Source of the DNA: Oscillospiraceae bacterium
Lineage (GTDB): Bacteria; Bacillota; Clostridia; Oscillospirales; Ruminococcaceae
NCBI GenBank assembly: GCA_003508605.1
Contig: DNUB01000167.1
Location: forward strand, 1 to 5,384
Length of the DNA stretch: 5,384 bases
Direction of reading: 5' to 3'
How positions within the stretch are numbered: the stretch's first letter is position 1; every line of letters begins with the position of its first letter. Shown here piece by piece: positions 1-5,361 of the stretch. Both the position numbers and the translations under genes were made by a program. The notes below the pieces were generated by a model, which worked only from the letters and a program-made list of their open reading frames with translations, ran no database searches and had not been told where the DNA came from.

Positions 1-14
1 CGGATTTTGATTAT

Positions 15-42
15 ACTATATTTACTCAAGCATTGGCGTCAA
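15..42 (-). promoter_or_regulatory. Possible weak promoter reading out of the left edge
   Basis: On the minus strand a TTGACG box (42 to 37) is followed after 16 bases by TATAGT (20 to 15). An overlapping TATAAT lies at 15 to 10, but it is 21 bases from the same -35 box. The site lies just beyond the hairpin that ends the leftward unit, where a promoter for a gene outside the window could sit. The region is AT-rich, so a chance match is quite possible. Positions 1-60 contain nothing else I can support. Confidence 0.2.
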
Positions 43-60
43 AATCTTATTGCAGAAAAC

Positions 61-102
61 GGGCAGCATACAAAGCCGAAAACGGCTTTTGAAATGCTGC
101 CC
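61..102. terminator. Nested hairpin terminator, probably bidirectional
   Basis: A 9-bp outer stem (GGGCAGCAT at 61-69 with ATGCTGCCC at 94-102) encloses a second 7-bp stem (72-78 with 83-89) closed by an AAAA loop, with a small asymmetric internal loop between them. It starts 6 bases after the stop codon of the last minus-strand gene. In the leftward direction the hairpin is followed by only a short GTTTTC tract. In the rightward direction it is followed by two T runs (106-110 and 112-117). It therefore should end the leftward operon and should also stop any rightward transcript entering from the left. Confidence 0.75.
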
Positions 103-108
103 ATATTT

Positions 109-750
109 TTATTTTTTCACTATCGGATGCCTGATAACTGTTTTAAGCTTTTCCTCCGCACATCTTCTCGGATCCGAAAGATAAAGCTCATGGTGAAGTC
201 TGTTATGGGAAAAATCCTCTCTGTATCCGTTTTCCTCTGCGAATGCCTTTAGTTTTAAAATGCTCTCTCCCTCGCAGTCATAAGAACCTATATGCATTAT
301 CTGAACACAAAGCCCCTCGGTAAATTTTATAAGCTTAGCCTTGTTCAAATCCAGCTCGGGCTTCTTTTTGGACAACGCCGTCCTTGCCTGTTCAAAAACT
401 TTTTCCGTAACAAATTCGGGCTGGCGTATCATGGAAATCCATCTGAACTTGTCCTTATCCGCAGCATTCATTCCGTCAAAGGAAATTCCGTCGCAGTACC
501 ATAGTCCTTCAAGAGGCGGTACGGTATATTCAAAGTATCCCCTGGGCTGAGTGTTGTTCATCTTTGACATCTTTATGGTAAACGACAGTCCGTAAAGAAT
601 TTCCAAAGCTTTTTTGTATTCGGTGCAGGTGTTGGGATTTCCCATGCCCTCTGCTGTAATAAATACCATTTCTGGAACATCAATTATTGAGGGTACTTTT
701 TTAGGCTGATATAAGTCTTTAAATTCCTTTTTATAATCGAGTTTTTCCAT
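109..750 (-). CDS. GyrI-like small-molecule-binding domain protein (COG4832-type)
   Basis: This 213-residue cytosolic protein matches, from memory of the family, the large GyrI-like group (COG4832). Recognisable blocks in order are the N-terminal FKDLYQPKKVPSIIDVPEM region (about 10-28) running into FITAEGMGNPN (30-40), YTVPPLEGLWY (75-85), WISMIRQPEFVT (104-115), MHIGSYDCEGES (152-163) and the C-terminal HHELYLSDPRR (186-196) with KTVIRHP near the end. The length is normal and no block is missing. The fold is a ligand-binding cup related to the SbmC/GyrI, Rob and BmrR effector domains. Some GyrI-like proteins are reported to hydrolyse cyclopropanoid DNA alkylators, so a protective enzyme is possible, but the substrate here is unknown. 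There is no DNA-binding domain, signal peptide or membrane segment. The start is supported by AGGAGG (760 to 755) four bases before ATG. It is last in the operon, 17 bp after the GNAT gene, and its stop lies inside the T-rich flank of the terminator. Confidence 0.85.
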   Translation of the reverse strand: MEKLDYKKEFKDLYQPKKVPSIIDVPEMVFITAEGMGNPNTCTEYKKALEILYGLSFTIKMSKMNNTQPRGYFEYTVPPLEGLWYCDGISFDGMNAADKDKFRWISMIRQPEFVTEKVFEQARTALSKKKPELDLNKAKLIKFTEGLCVQIMHIGSYDCEGESILKLKAFAEENGYREDFSHNRLHHELYLSDPRRCAEEKLKTVIRHPIVKK

Positions 751-767
751 TTTACCTCCTGAAAATT

Positions 768-1337
768 TTACAAGGCGGATTTGTATTTTATGGCAAAATA
801 ATCTGAATACTCTGTTCCGTCTTCTCCTATAAGTTTATCGGAACTTTTCTTAAAGCCGTATTTTTCAAGGGCGGAAAGCCTATCCGAAGAATCGGGAAAT
901 CCCTTTGTTATAATGCATTTGCAGTTAAACAATTCATAGGCATGCGGAATAATCAAGGAAAGCAAGCTTAAAATTACGTCTTCCCTTTCATAGTCGCTTC
1001 TTAAATCAAGTCTTAAAACTCCCGTTCCTCCGTTATCTGCATTTCTTCTGAAAAGCTCCGTTGTGCCTATGGCTGAATTACTGCCCTTGCAAATTACAGT
1101 AAATCTGACAAACCAACCGTCCCTATAAGACTGCTCCCAAAAATCCATAGCCTGTTCCATTTGCTGCGGAGTAGTATAATGAAAATCATCGCCATGGCAG
1201 TTATCGCCGTTAAAAAAAGGGACAGCCTTTTCATCGGAATACACCTTTAACAAATCATCCCTGTCGCCTTTTTCCGTGCGTCTGATAAGAAGTTTTTCAT
1301 TTTCAAACTCAGGGCAGTTTACGTATACGTTTACCAT
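768..1337 (-). CDS. GNAT-family N-acetyltransferase-like protein
   Basis: This 189-residue protein looks like a RimJ/RimL-type GNAT. It has the opening beta strand LLIRRTEKGDRDDLL (16-30), a central strand AIGTTELFRR (89-98), the paired strand VLRLDLRSDYERED (107-120), a long helix (121-137) and the C-terminal SALEKYGFKKS block (155-165) typical of the last part of the fold. GNATs move an acetyl group from acetyl-CoA to an amine. The acceptor cannot be predicted. The usual pyrophosphate-binding Q/R-x-x-G-x-G/A signature between the central strand and the long helix is not intact: the position reads roughly DYEREDVILSLL, without the glycines. Acetyl-CoA binding may thus be altered or lost. The ATG at 1337 has a GGGGGAG ribosome site (1349 to 1343) inside the end of the preceding gene, only 2 bp away, so the two genes are probably translationally coupled. 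Confidence 0.75.
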   Translation of the reverse strand: MVNVYVNCPEFENEKLLIRRTEKGDRDDLLKVYSDEKAVPFFNGDNCHGDDFHYTTPQQMEQAMDFWEQSYRDGWFVRFTVICKGSNSAIGTTELFRRNADNGGTGVLRLDLRSDYEREDVILSLLSLIIPHAYELFNCKCIITKGFPDSSDRLSALEKYGFKKSSDKLIGEDGTEYSDYFAIKYKSAL

Positions 1338-1339
1338 AT

Positions 1340-1807
1340 TTACTCCCCCTTTAACCCGATATAAATATGAATTTCCGCATTTTCGGGATCGCTGTTCTGA
1401 TATTCCTCAAAATCACAAATAAACGCACGGTTCAAATCCATTTTCCAAAGCTTTTGCCAAAAATCATAAACGGCTGTTGTCTGATTTCCCTTAACAATAA
1501 ACTTTGCGTATTTTCCCGCAGGTATTTTTCTTACCTCCGTACCGTCAGGTAATCCCTTTTTGCCGATACCGTCAACCTCAAACATAGCGGCGACCGTATA
1601 ATCACCTTTTTCTGCGTCGGTATAATCCGTGTAAATTCCACAGGCTTTTTCATTGACTCTGTTTTCAATTTCGGAAAATATTTCGGGAGAGTAAAGCCGC
1701 TGCCAAAGTCCTCCTATAACCTGTCCCATGTCAGGCGAGGAATTATTTGTGCGCGCTGAAACACCCACCAGCGTTTTTTCCGTCAAACTTACAATTTCGT
1801 AATTCAT
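1340..1807 (-). CDS. GyrI-like / AraC-type effector-binding domain protein
   Basis: This is a 155-residue single-domain protein of the AraC effector-binding (GyrI-like, SbmC/Rob C-terminal) family. Family-like blocks are YEIVSLTEKTLVGVSART at the start, the helix GLWQRLY (33-39), the strand YTVAAMFEVDG (70-80), the PAGKYAKFIVKG strand (96-107), the helix VYDFWQKLWKMDL (113-125) and the acidic DFEEYQ block (132-137) before a final beta strand. In this family an acidic residue of the DFE type usually lies in the ligand pocket, here E134 by position. No HTH domain is present, so it probably binds or modifies a small molecule rather than DNA. A GTG 25 codons upstream (1882), overlapping the regulator's stop codon, is an alternative start. 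It lacks a ribosome site, and its extra residues are not family-like and overlap the inverted repeat and -10 element. I prefer ATG 1807. Confidence 0.82.
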   Translation of the reverse strand: MNYEIVSLTEKTLVGVSARTNNSSPDMGQVIGGLWQRLYSPEIFSEIENRVNEKACGIYTDYTDAEKGDYTVAAMFEVDGIGKKGLPDGTEVRKIPAGKYAKFIVKGNQTTAVYDFWQKLWKMDLNRAFICDFEEYQNSDPENAEIHIYIGLKGE

Positions 1808-1816
1808 TGAATTTAA

Positions 1817-1824
1817 TCCTTTCC
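1817..1824 (-). promoter_or_regulatory. Ribosome binding site that sets the GyrI-like start
   Basis: GGAAAGGA on the minus strand ends 9 bases before ATG 1807. The upstream GTG at 1882 is preceded by an AT-rich stretch with no purine-rich site. This favours the 155-residue product over the 180-residue one. Confidence 0.75.
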
Positions 1825-1834
1825 TTTTGAAAGA

Positions 1835-1843
1835 ATTATAACA
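1835..1843 (-). promoter_or_regulatory. Extended -10 promoter for the GyrI-GNAT-GyrI genes
   Basis: The minus strand reads TGTTATAAT (1843 to 1835), a perfect TATAAT with the TG extension. No good -35 box is present: the 17-base-spaced position (1863 to 1858) reads CACTGA. That is common for extended -10 promoters and for activator-dependent or tightly repressed ones. The predicted transcript start is near 1828, leaving a leader of about 20 bases that carries the ribosome site. Confidence 0.55.
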
Positions 1844-1849
1844 CCGTAT

Positions 1850-1871
1850 ATATGACATCAGTGTGTCATAT
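1850..1871. promoter_or_regulatory. Perfect inverted repeat, candidate operator
   Basis: ATATGACA (1850-1857) and TGTCATAT (1864-1871) form a perfect 8-bp inverted repeat with a 6-base centre. It covers the -35 region of the extended -10 promoter and begins 8 bases past the regulator's stop codon. A dimeric repressor bound here would block RNA polymerase. The most economical candidate is the WYL regulator encoded immediately upstream. A hairpin role is less likely, because no T-tract follows on either strand and the stem is AT-rich. Confidence 0.6.
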
Positions 1872-1878
1872 TCCCCAT

Positions 1879-2787
1879 TCACTGTAAATATTTATCATAA
1901 ATCTTTTTTATAATTCTTTTAAACTCTTCCCGGTATTCCCTTGGAGCGATTATTTCCGCCTTGTCCCCGAAGGTGCTTATATGCTGAAAGAAGGATTCTG
2001 CGTCCGACCATGTCATGGTTACCGTTATATACTCGCTTTCCTCGTTATTCAGGCTTTGATTTTCAAATTCATCTGCCAGCCGCCATTTTACCGAATTATG
2101 GAATTTAACGGTGGCTTTTATTTCACCGGGAGTATGTTCAAACTTTTCATTTACATATTCCGGAACACTGCGTTTTTCCCTTTCTTTATCCGTCAGCTTC
2201 AGACCCGCCAGCCTTGAAAGCTTAAACATTCGGTAATCCCTTCTTAAAAGGCAATATCCCCACACATACCACCCCGACCACTGAAAAATAAGATGATAAG
2301 GCTCAATCTCTCTTGAAGTGTTGCCGCTGGGAGCATAGTAGCTAAAGGAAATTGTTCTGTTCTTCTCCATAGCTGCCTTTATTATATCGATTTTTTCGGA
2401 CAGTCCTGTTTTATCCCAGCCCGAAAGATCTATCAAAATCGTATCGTCGCTTTTGCTCATATCGGCACTTTTTAAAGAAAGCTTTTCCATAAGCTGCTTA
2501 TAGCTGCTGCCGCCGCTTACGCTGTCAAGGCTTTGCAGTCCGGTTAAAATGAACTGCATTTCTTCAGAGGATAAAACGGTGCGGTCAATTTTGTAATTTT
2601 CCATAATATACACACCGCCCGCTTTTCCCCTGTCCGTCGCTACAGGTATGCCTGCCAAATTTATTGCTTCTATATCTCTGAGAACGGTGCGGTAAGAAAC
2701 CTCAAATTTTTCAGCCAGCTCCTTTACCGTGACCTTATCCTTTTGAAGAAGTATGGATATTATGCCTATAAGTCGGTTAAGCTTCAT
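1879..2787 (-). CDS. WYL-domain HTH transcriptional regulator (YafY/DeoR-like)
   Basis: This is a 302-residue cytosolic DNA-binding protein. Residues about 1-60 form an HTH_11-type winged helix: LNRLIGIISILLQ, then VTVKELAEKFEVS, then the recognition helix YRTVLRDIEAINLAG (32-46), and the wing with GKAGGVY (55-60). Residues about 130-205 are a WYL domain with the signature WYV (163-165) in GWYVWGY and the arginine-rich RRDYRMFKLSR block (172-182), a region that binds small ligands or nucleic acid in this family. Residues about 215-300 fit the C-terminal WCX extension. All three parts are intact and the length is typical. It lies first in the minus-strand cluster, 71 bp before the GyrI-like gene, and divergent from serC. 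I infer local control of the cassette; repressor or activator mode cannot be decided. ATG 2787 is chosen over GTG 2796 because the GTG lies inside the Shine-Dalgarno sequence. Confidence 0.88.
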   Translation of the reverse strand: MKLNRLIGIISILLQKDKVTVKELAEKFEVSYRTVLRDIEAINLAGIPVATDRGKAGGVYIMENYKIDRTVLSSEEMQFILTGLQSLDSVSGGSSYKQLMEKLSLKSADMSKSDDTILIDLSGWDKTGLSEKIDIIKAAMEKNRTISFSYYAPSGNTSREIEPYHLIFQWSGWYVWGYCLLRRDYRMFKLSRLAGLKLTDKEREKRSVPEYVNEKFEHTPGEIKATVKFHNSVKWRLADEFENQSLNNEESEYITVTMTWSDAESFFQHISTFGDKAEIIAPREYREEFKRIIKKIYDKYLQ

Positions 2788-2792
2788 GAAAT

Positions 2793-2799
2793 CCACCTC
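2793..2799 (-). promoter_or_regulatory. Ribosome binding site that sets the WYL regulator start
   Basis: The minus strand reads GAGGTGG (2799 to 2793), five bases before ATG 2787. The in-frame GTG at 2796 is part of this site, so it is an unlikely initiation codon. Confidence 0.75.
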
Positions 2800-2810
2800 G
2801 TTCCTATATG

Positions 2811-2832
2811 TGCAGCTTCTTATATTCCTGCA
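2811..2832. promoter_or_regulatory. Inverted repeat at the WYL gene transcription start
   Basis: TGCAG (2811-2815) and CTGCA (2828-2832) are mirrored around a 12-base spacer, and ATAT tracts flank both arms. The predicted start of the WYL transcript (about 2829) falls inside the repeat, as expected for an autoregulatory operator. The arms are only 5 bp and differ from the repeat at 1850-1871, so this assignment is tentative. Confidence 0.35.
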
Positions 2833-2835
2833 TAT

Positions 2836-2864
2836 ATTATACTGAAAAAGGCTCTCAATTTCAA
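2836..2864 (-). promoter_or_regulatory. Sigma-A promoter of the WYL regulator gene
   Basis: On the minus strand TTGAAA (2864 to 2859) and TATAAT (2841 to 2836) are separated by exactly 17 bases. The predicted start near 2829 gives a leader of about 40 bases before ATG 2787. The promoter is back to back with the serC promoter; the two -35 boxes are 59 bases apart. Confidence 0.7.
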
Positions 2865-2895
2865 TAAAATTTTAATAACAGCTGTCATAAACAAA

Positions 2896-2912
2896 AATAT
2901 TTCCTAAATATT
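2896..2912. repeat. AT-rich inverted repeat upstream of the serC promoter
   Basis: AATATTT (2896-2902) and AAATATT (2906-2912) form a perfect 7-bp inverted repeat with a 3-base centre, ending 11 bases before the serC -35 box. AAATATT also occurs as a direct repeat at 2895 and 2906, one helical turn apart. It could be an UP element, a regulator site, or simple AT-richness. Confidence 0.3.
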
Positions 2913-2923
2913 GAAATTTTTCC

Positions 2924-2952
2924 TTGACAATTTTAGCGGATTAAAGTATAAT
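2924..2952 (+). promoter_or_regulatory. Consensus sigma-A promoter for serC-serA
   Basis: TTGACA (2924-2929) and TATAAT (2947-2952) are both perfect consensus boxes with a 17-base spacer. The predicted start is near 2959, giving a leader of about 90 bases before serC. The upstream flank is AT-rich. Such a promoter suggests strong basal expression, with control likely at the enzyme level or by a site not obvious here. Confidence 0.88.
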
Positions 2953-2958
2953 AAACAA

Positions 2959-3048
2959 AGCGATGTTTAAGAAAGGCAATGAATCAGACTTTAACAATTT
3001 AAATTTCTAACATCATAAATCATATATTATTAACACGGAGGCAGCGTA
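2959..3048 (+). other. serC 5' untranslated leader
   Basis: The leader of about 90 bases is AT-rich. It contains a long-range pairing of GATGTT (2962-2967) with AACATC (3009-3014), which can extend by AGA/TCT across a two-base bulge. It also contains a 15-codon open frame (2963-3010) without a ribosome site. It ends in GGAGG (3037-3041), seven bases before the serC ATG. It is too short for a T-box, and I see no T-box core, terminator or known riboswitch. Confidence 0.45.
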
Positions 3049-4128
3049 ATGAGAGTTTACAATTTCAGTGCAGGTCCGGCAGTTTTACCGGAAGAGGTTC
3101 TTAAAAGGGCAGCGGAGGAGATGCTTGAATACGGCAGCTCTGGTCAGTCCGTAATGGAAATGTCCCACCGCTCCAAGGAGTATCAGGCGATAATCGATTC
3201 CTGCGAGGCTTCGCTTCGCAAGGTTATGAATATTCCGGACAATTATAAGGTTCTGTTTTTGCAGGGCGGTGCTTCCATGCAGTTTGCAATGGTTCCCCTT
3301 AATCTTATGAAAAAGGGAAGGGCTGATTTTGTAATAACAGGTCAATGGGCAACAAAGGCTTACAAGGAAGCGCAGAGATTCGGCACTGCAAATGCGGTTG
3401 CTTCTTCCAAGGACAAAACCTTTTCCTATATTCCCGAGTTGGACGAAAGCAAGTTCGACAAGGACGCAGACTATTTCCATATCTGCCTTAACAACACCAT
3501 TTACGGCACAAGATTCCCAAAGCTTCCCGAAACGGGTAATGTGCCTCTGGTTGCCGATATGTCCTCATGTATTCTTTCCGAGCCTGTAGACGTAAGCAAA
3601 TTCGGTTTAATTTACGCAGGCGCACAAAAAAATATGGGACCTGCGGGTCTTACCGTTGTAATTATCCGAGAAGATTTGATTTGCGACTTCCCGGAGGACA
3701 GCAAGGTTCCCACTATGCTTCAGTATAAGACTCATGCCGACAACGGATCAATGTTTAATACACCTCCCACCTATGCCATTTACATTCTTGGTCTTGTGTT
3801 GGAATGGATAAAGGGTAAGGGCGGTCTTACCGCTATGAAGGAGATCAACGAGAAAAAGGCAAAGATCATATACGATTTCCTCGATAACAGCAGTATGTTT
3901 AAGGCGACCGTTCAGGGCGCAGACCGTTCTCTTATGAACATTCCTTTTGTAACGGGAAATGAAGAGCTTGACGCTAAGTTTGTTGCAGAAGCAAAGAAAA
4001 ACGGCTTTGTGAACATTAAGGGACACCGCAGCGTAGGAGGTATGAGGGCTTCCATATATAACGCCATGCCTGTTGAGGGCTGTGAGGCTTTGGTTAGATT
4101 CATGGCCGATTTTGAAAAAAACAACTGA
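3049..4128 (+). CDS. serC: Phosphoserine aminotransferase
   Basis: SerC converts 3-phosphohydroxypyruvate and glutamate to O-phosphoserine and 2-oxoglutarate, the second step of the phosphorylated serine pathway. It is a cytosolic, PLP-dependent, fold-type I class V aminotransferase, expected to be a homodimer. The 359-residue length is normal. Visible features are the N-terminal YNFSAGPAVLP, HRSKE (40-44), the PLP phosphate loop GGASMQF (73-79), W100 in TGQW, D170 in VADMSS facing the pyridine nitrogen, the Schiff-base lysine K194 in AGAQKNMGPAG, NTPP (237-240), and substrate-binding H326, R327 and R333. The last three match E. coli H328, R329 and R335 in spacing. Members of this family can also act on 4-phosphohydroxythreonine in B6 synthesis, which sequence alone cannot exclude. 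GGAGG lies seven bases before ATG. It is the first gene of a two-gene operon; serA follows after 18 bp. Confidence 0.97.
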   Translation: MRVYNFSAGPAVLPEEVLKRAAEEMLEYGSSGQSVMEMSHRSKEYQAIIDSCEASLRKVMNIPDNYKVLFLQGGASMQFAMVPLNLMKKGRADFVITGQWATKAYKEAQRFGTANAVASSKDKTFSYIPELDESKFDKDADYFHICLNNTIYGTRFPKLPETGNVPLVADMSSCILSEPVDVSKFGLIYAGAQKNMGPAGLTVVIIREDLICDFPEDSKVPTMLQYKTHADNGSMFNTPPTYAIYILGLVLEWIKGKGGLTAMKEINEKKAKIIYDFLDNSSMFKATVQGADRSLMNIPFVTGNEELDAKFVAEAKKNGFVNIKGHRSVGGMRASIYNAMPVEGCEALVRFMADFEKNN

Positions 4129-4146
4129 AAATAAGGAGTATATACA

Positions 4147-5310
4147 ATGTACAATATACAAACATTAAATAAAATTGCCGCATGCGGTACTGATTTAATG
4201 GATAAATCAAAATACAAGGTCGGCGAAGATATAACAAATCCCTGCGCTGTTTTGGTTCGTTCGGCTTCCATGCACGAAACGGAGCTTCCCGAGGGTCTGC
4301 TTGCCATTGCAAGAGCGGGAGCGGGAACAAACAACATTCCCGTTGACAAGTGCAGCGAAAAGGGCATAGTTGTTTTCAACACCCCCGGGGCTAACGCAAA
4401 CGCAGTTAAGGAATTGGTGGTTGCTTCTCTTTTCCTTTGTAGCAGAAGAATACCTGCCGCTATTGATTGGGCAAAAACCCTTAAGGGCAAGGGCGACGAG
4501 GTTGGAAAGCTTGTTGAAAAGGGGAAAAGCCAATTTGCGGGACCCGAGATCAAGGGGAAAAAGCTGGGAGTGATAGGACTTGGCGCAATAGGCGCATTGG
4601 TCGCCAACGCCGCAGTGGACTTAGGTATGGAGGTATACGGTGCCGATCCTTTCCTGTCGGTTATGGGCGCGCTTCATCTTTCCACGAAAATCAAATATGT
4701 TAAGTCCAACAAGGAAATCTTTGAAAATTGCGACTACATTTCGGTACACGTTCCTCTTACCCCCGAAACAAAAGGAATGATCAACGCCGAGGCTATTGCT
4801 TCTATGAAGAAGACCGTACGCATTCTGAATTTTGCAAGAGGCGATCTGGTCGATGATAAGGCGATAATCGAGGCATTGAACAACGGCGGTATGGCTGCTT
4901 ATGTTACCGATTTCCCCACTGACGCTCTTATCGGAGTTGATGGCGTGATTGCGCTTCCTCATTTGGGTGCGTCTACTCCCGAAAGCGAGGACAACTGTGC
5001 GGTTATGGCTTGTAAGGAGCTTATGGACTATATTGAAAACGGCAATATTACCAACAGCGTAAACCTGCCTAATGTTTCCATGGTTATGACAGGCGACGCT
5101 AAGGTCTGCATTATCCATAAAAATGTCGAGGGACTAATCAACAAGGTTTCCGCCGTTACCGCAGAGGCAAAGGTAAATATTGAAAATATGGAGAGCAAGT
5201 CTAAAAAGAATGTGGCTTATACCGTTCTTGATATAAAGGGCAATTCAGACGGACTTACCGAAAAGTTCAAGGCAATTGACGAGGTTCTCGGCGTGCGCAT
5301 TATTAAGTGA
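4147..5310 (+). CDS. serA: D-3-phosphoglycerate dehydrogenase with ACT domain
   Basis: SerA oxidises 3-phosphoglycerate to 3-phosphohydroxypyruvate with NAD, the committing step of serine synthesis. At 387 residues it is a short form: substrate domain, inserted Rossmann domain and one C-terminal ACT domain (about 318-387), with no ASB domain. R38 in VRSAS and RAGAGTNNIPVD (56-67) form the substrate side. The NAD fold has GLGAIG (144-149) and the acidic D167 in ADPF that selects NAD over NADP. Catalytic R231 (NFARGDLVD) and H272 (LPHLGAST) are present. The catalytic glutamate is not in its usual place; the segment reads DFPTDALIG (255-263). In the ACT domain H324, N326 and N344 have the spacing of E. 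coli H344, N346 and N364, which bind serine, so feedback inhibition is predicted. AAGGAG lies eight bases before ATG, 18 bp after serC, so the two are cotranscribed. Confidence 0.95.
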   Translation: MYNIQTLNKIAACGTDLMDKSKYKVGEDITNPCAVLVRSASMHETELPEGLLAIARAGAGTNNIPVDKCSEKGIVVFNTPGANANAVKELVVASLFLCSRRIPAAIDWAKTLKGKGDEVGKLVEKGKSQFAGPEIKGKKLGVIGLGAIGALVANAAVDLGMEVYGADPFLSVMGALHLSTKIKYVKSNKEIFENCDYISVHVPLTPETKGMINAEAIASMKKTVRILNFARGDLVDDKAIIEALNNGGMAAYVTDFPTDALIGVDGVIALPHLGASTPESEDNCAVMACKELMDYIENGNITNSVNLPNVSMVMTGDAKVCIIHKNVEGLINKVSAVTAEAKVNIENMESKSKKNVAYTVLDIKGNSDGLTEKFKAIDEVLGVRIIK

Positions 5311-5335
5311 TTTTTGATTTTTCATTTCCGCTTCA

Positions 5336-5361
5336 TATCCCCCGCTTTAATGCGAGGGATA
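5336..5361 (+). other. Hairpin downstream of serA, no U-tract
   Basis: TATCCC and CGC (5336-5345) pair with GCG and GGGATA (5352-5361) around a TTTAAT loop, with one C-A mismatch. It lies 25 bases after the serA stop codon. It is followed by CAGCTTGTCG rather than a run of T, so it is not a classical intrinsic terminator. It may be an RNA processing or pausing structure, or part of a larger element that continues past the window. Confidence 0.4.

Noticed and set aside
7..252. 81-codon plus-strand open frame at the left edge
   Set aside because: It runs through the terminator hairpin and antisense over the C-terminus of the COG4832-type gene, has no ribosome site and gives a composition typical of a shadow frame.
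1850..1871. The inverted repeat read as an intrinsic terminator after the WYL gene
   Set aside because: The stem is AT-rich and no T-tract follows on the minus strand; a TG-TATAAT promoter follows instead, so an operator is the better reading.
1808..1882. GTG start at 1882 for the GyrI-like gene, overlapping the WYL stop codon
   Set aside because: The four-base overlap looks like translational coupling, but no ribosome site precedes it, the added 25 residues are not family-like, and the stretch holds the inverted repeat and extended -10 element.
2953..3048. T-box or other riboswitch controlling serine synthesis
   Set aside because: The leader is only about 90 bases, with no T-box core, no specifier stem and no terminator hairpin before serC.
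3912..4607. 231-codon minus-strand open frame across the serC-serA junction
   Set aside because: It is antisense to two clearly conserved genes, has no ribosome site or promoter, and its protein is a low-complexity proline/serine-rich shadow. Other antisense frames over serC and serA were dropped for the same reason.
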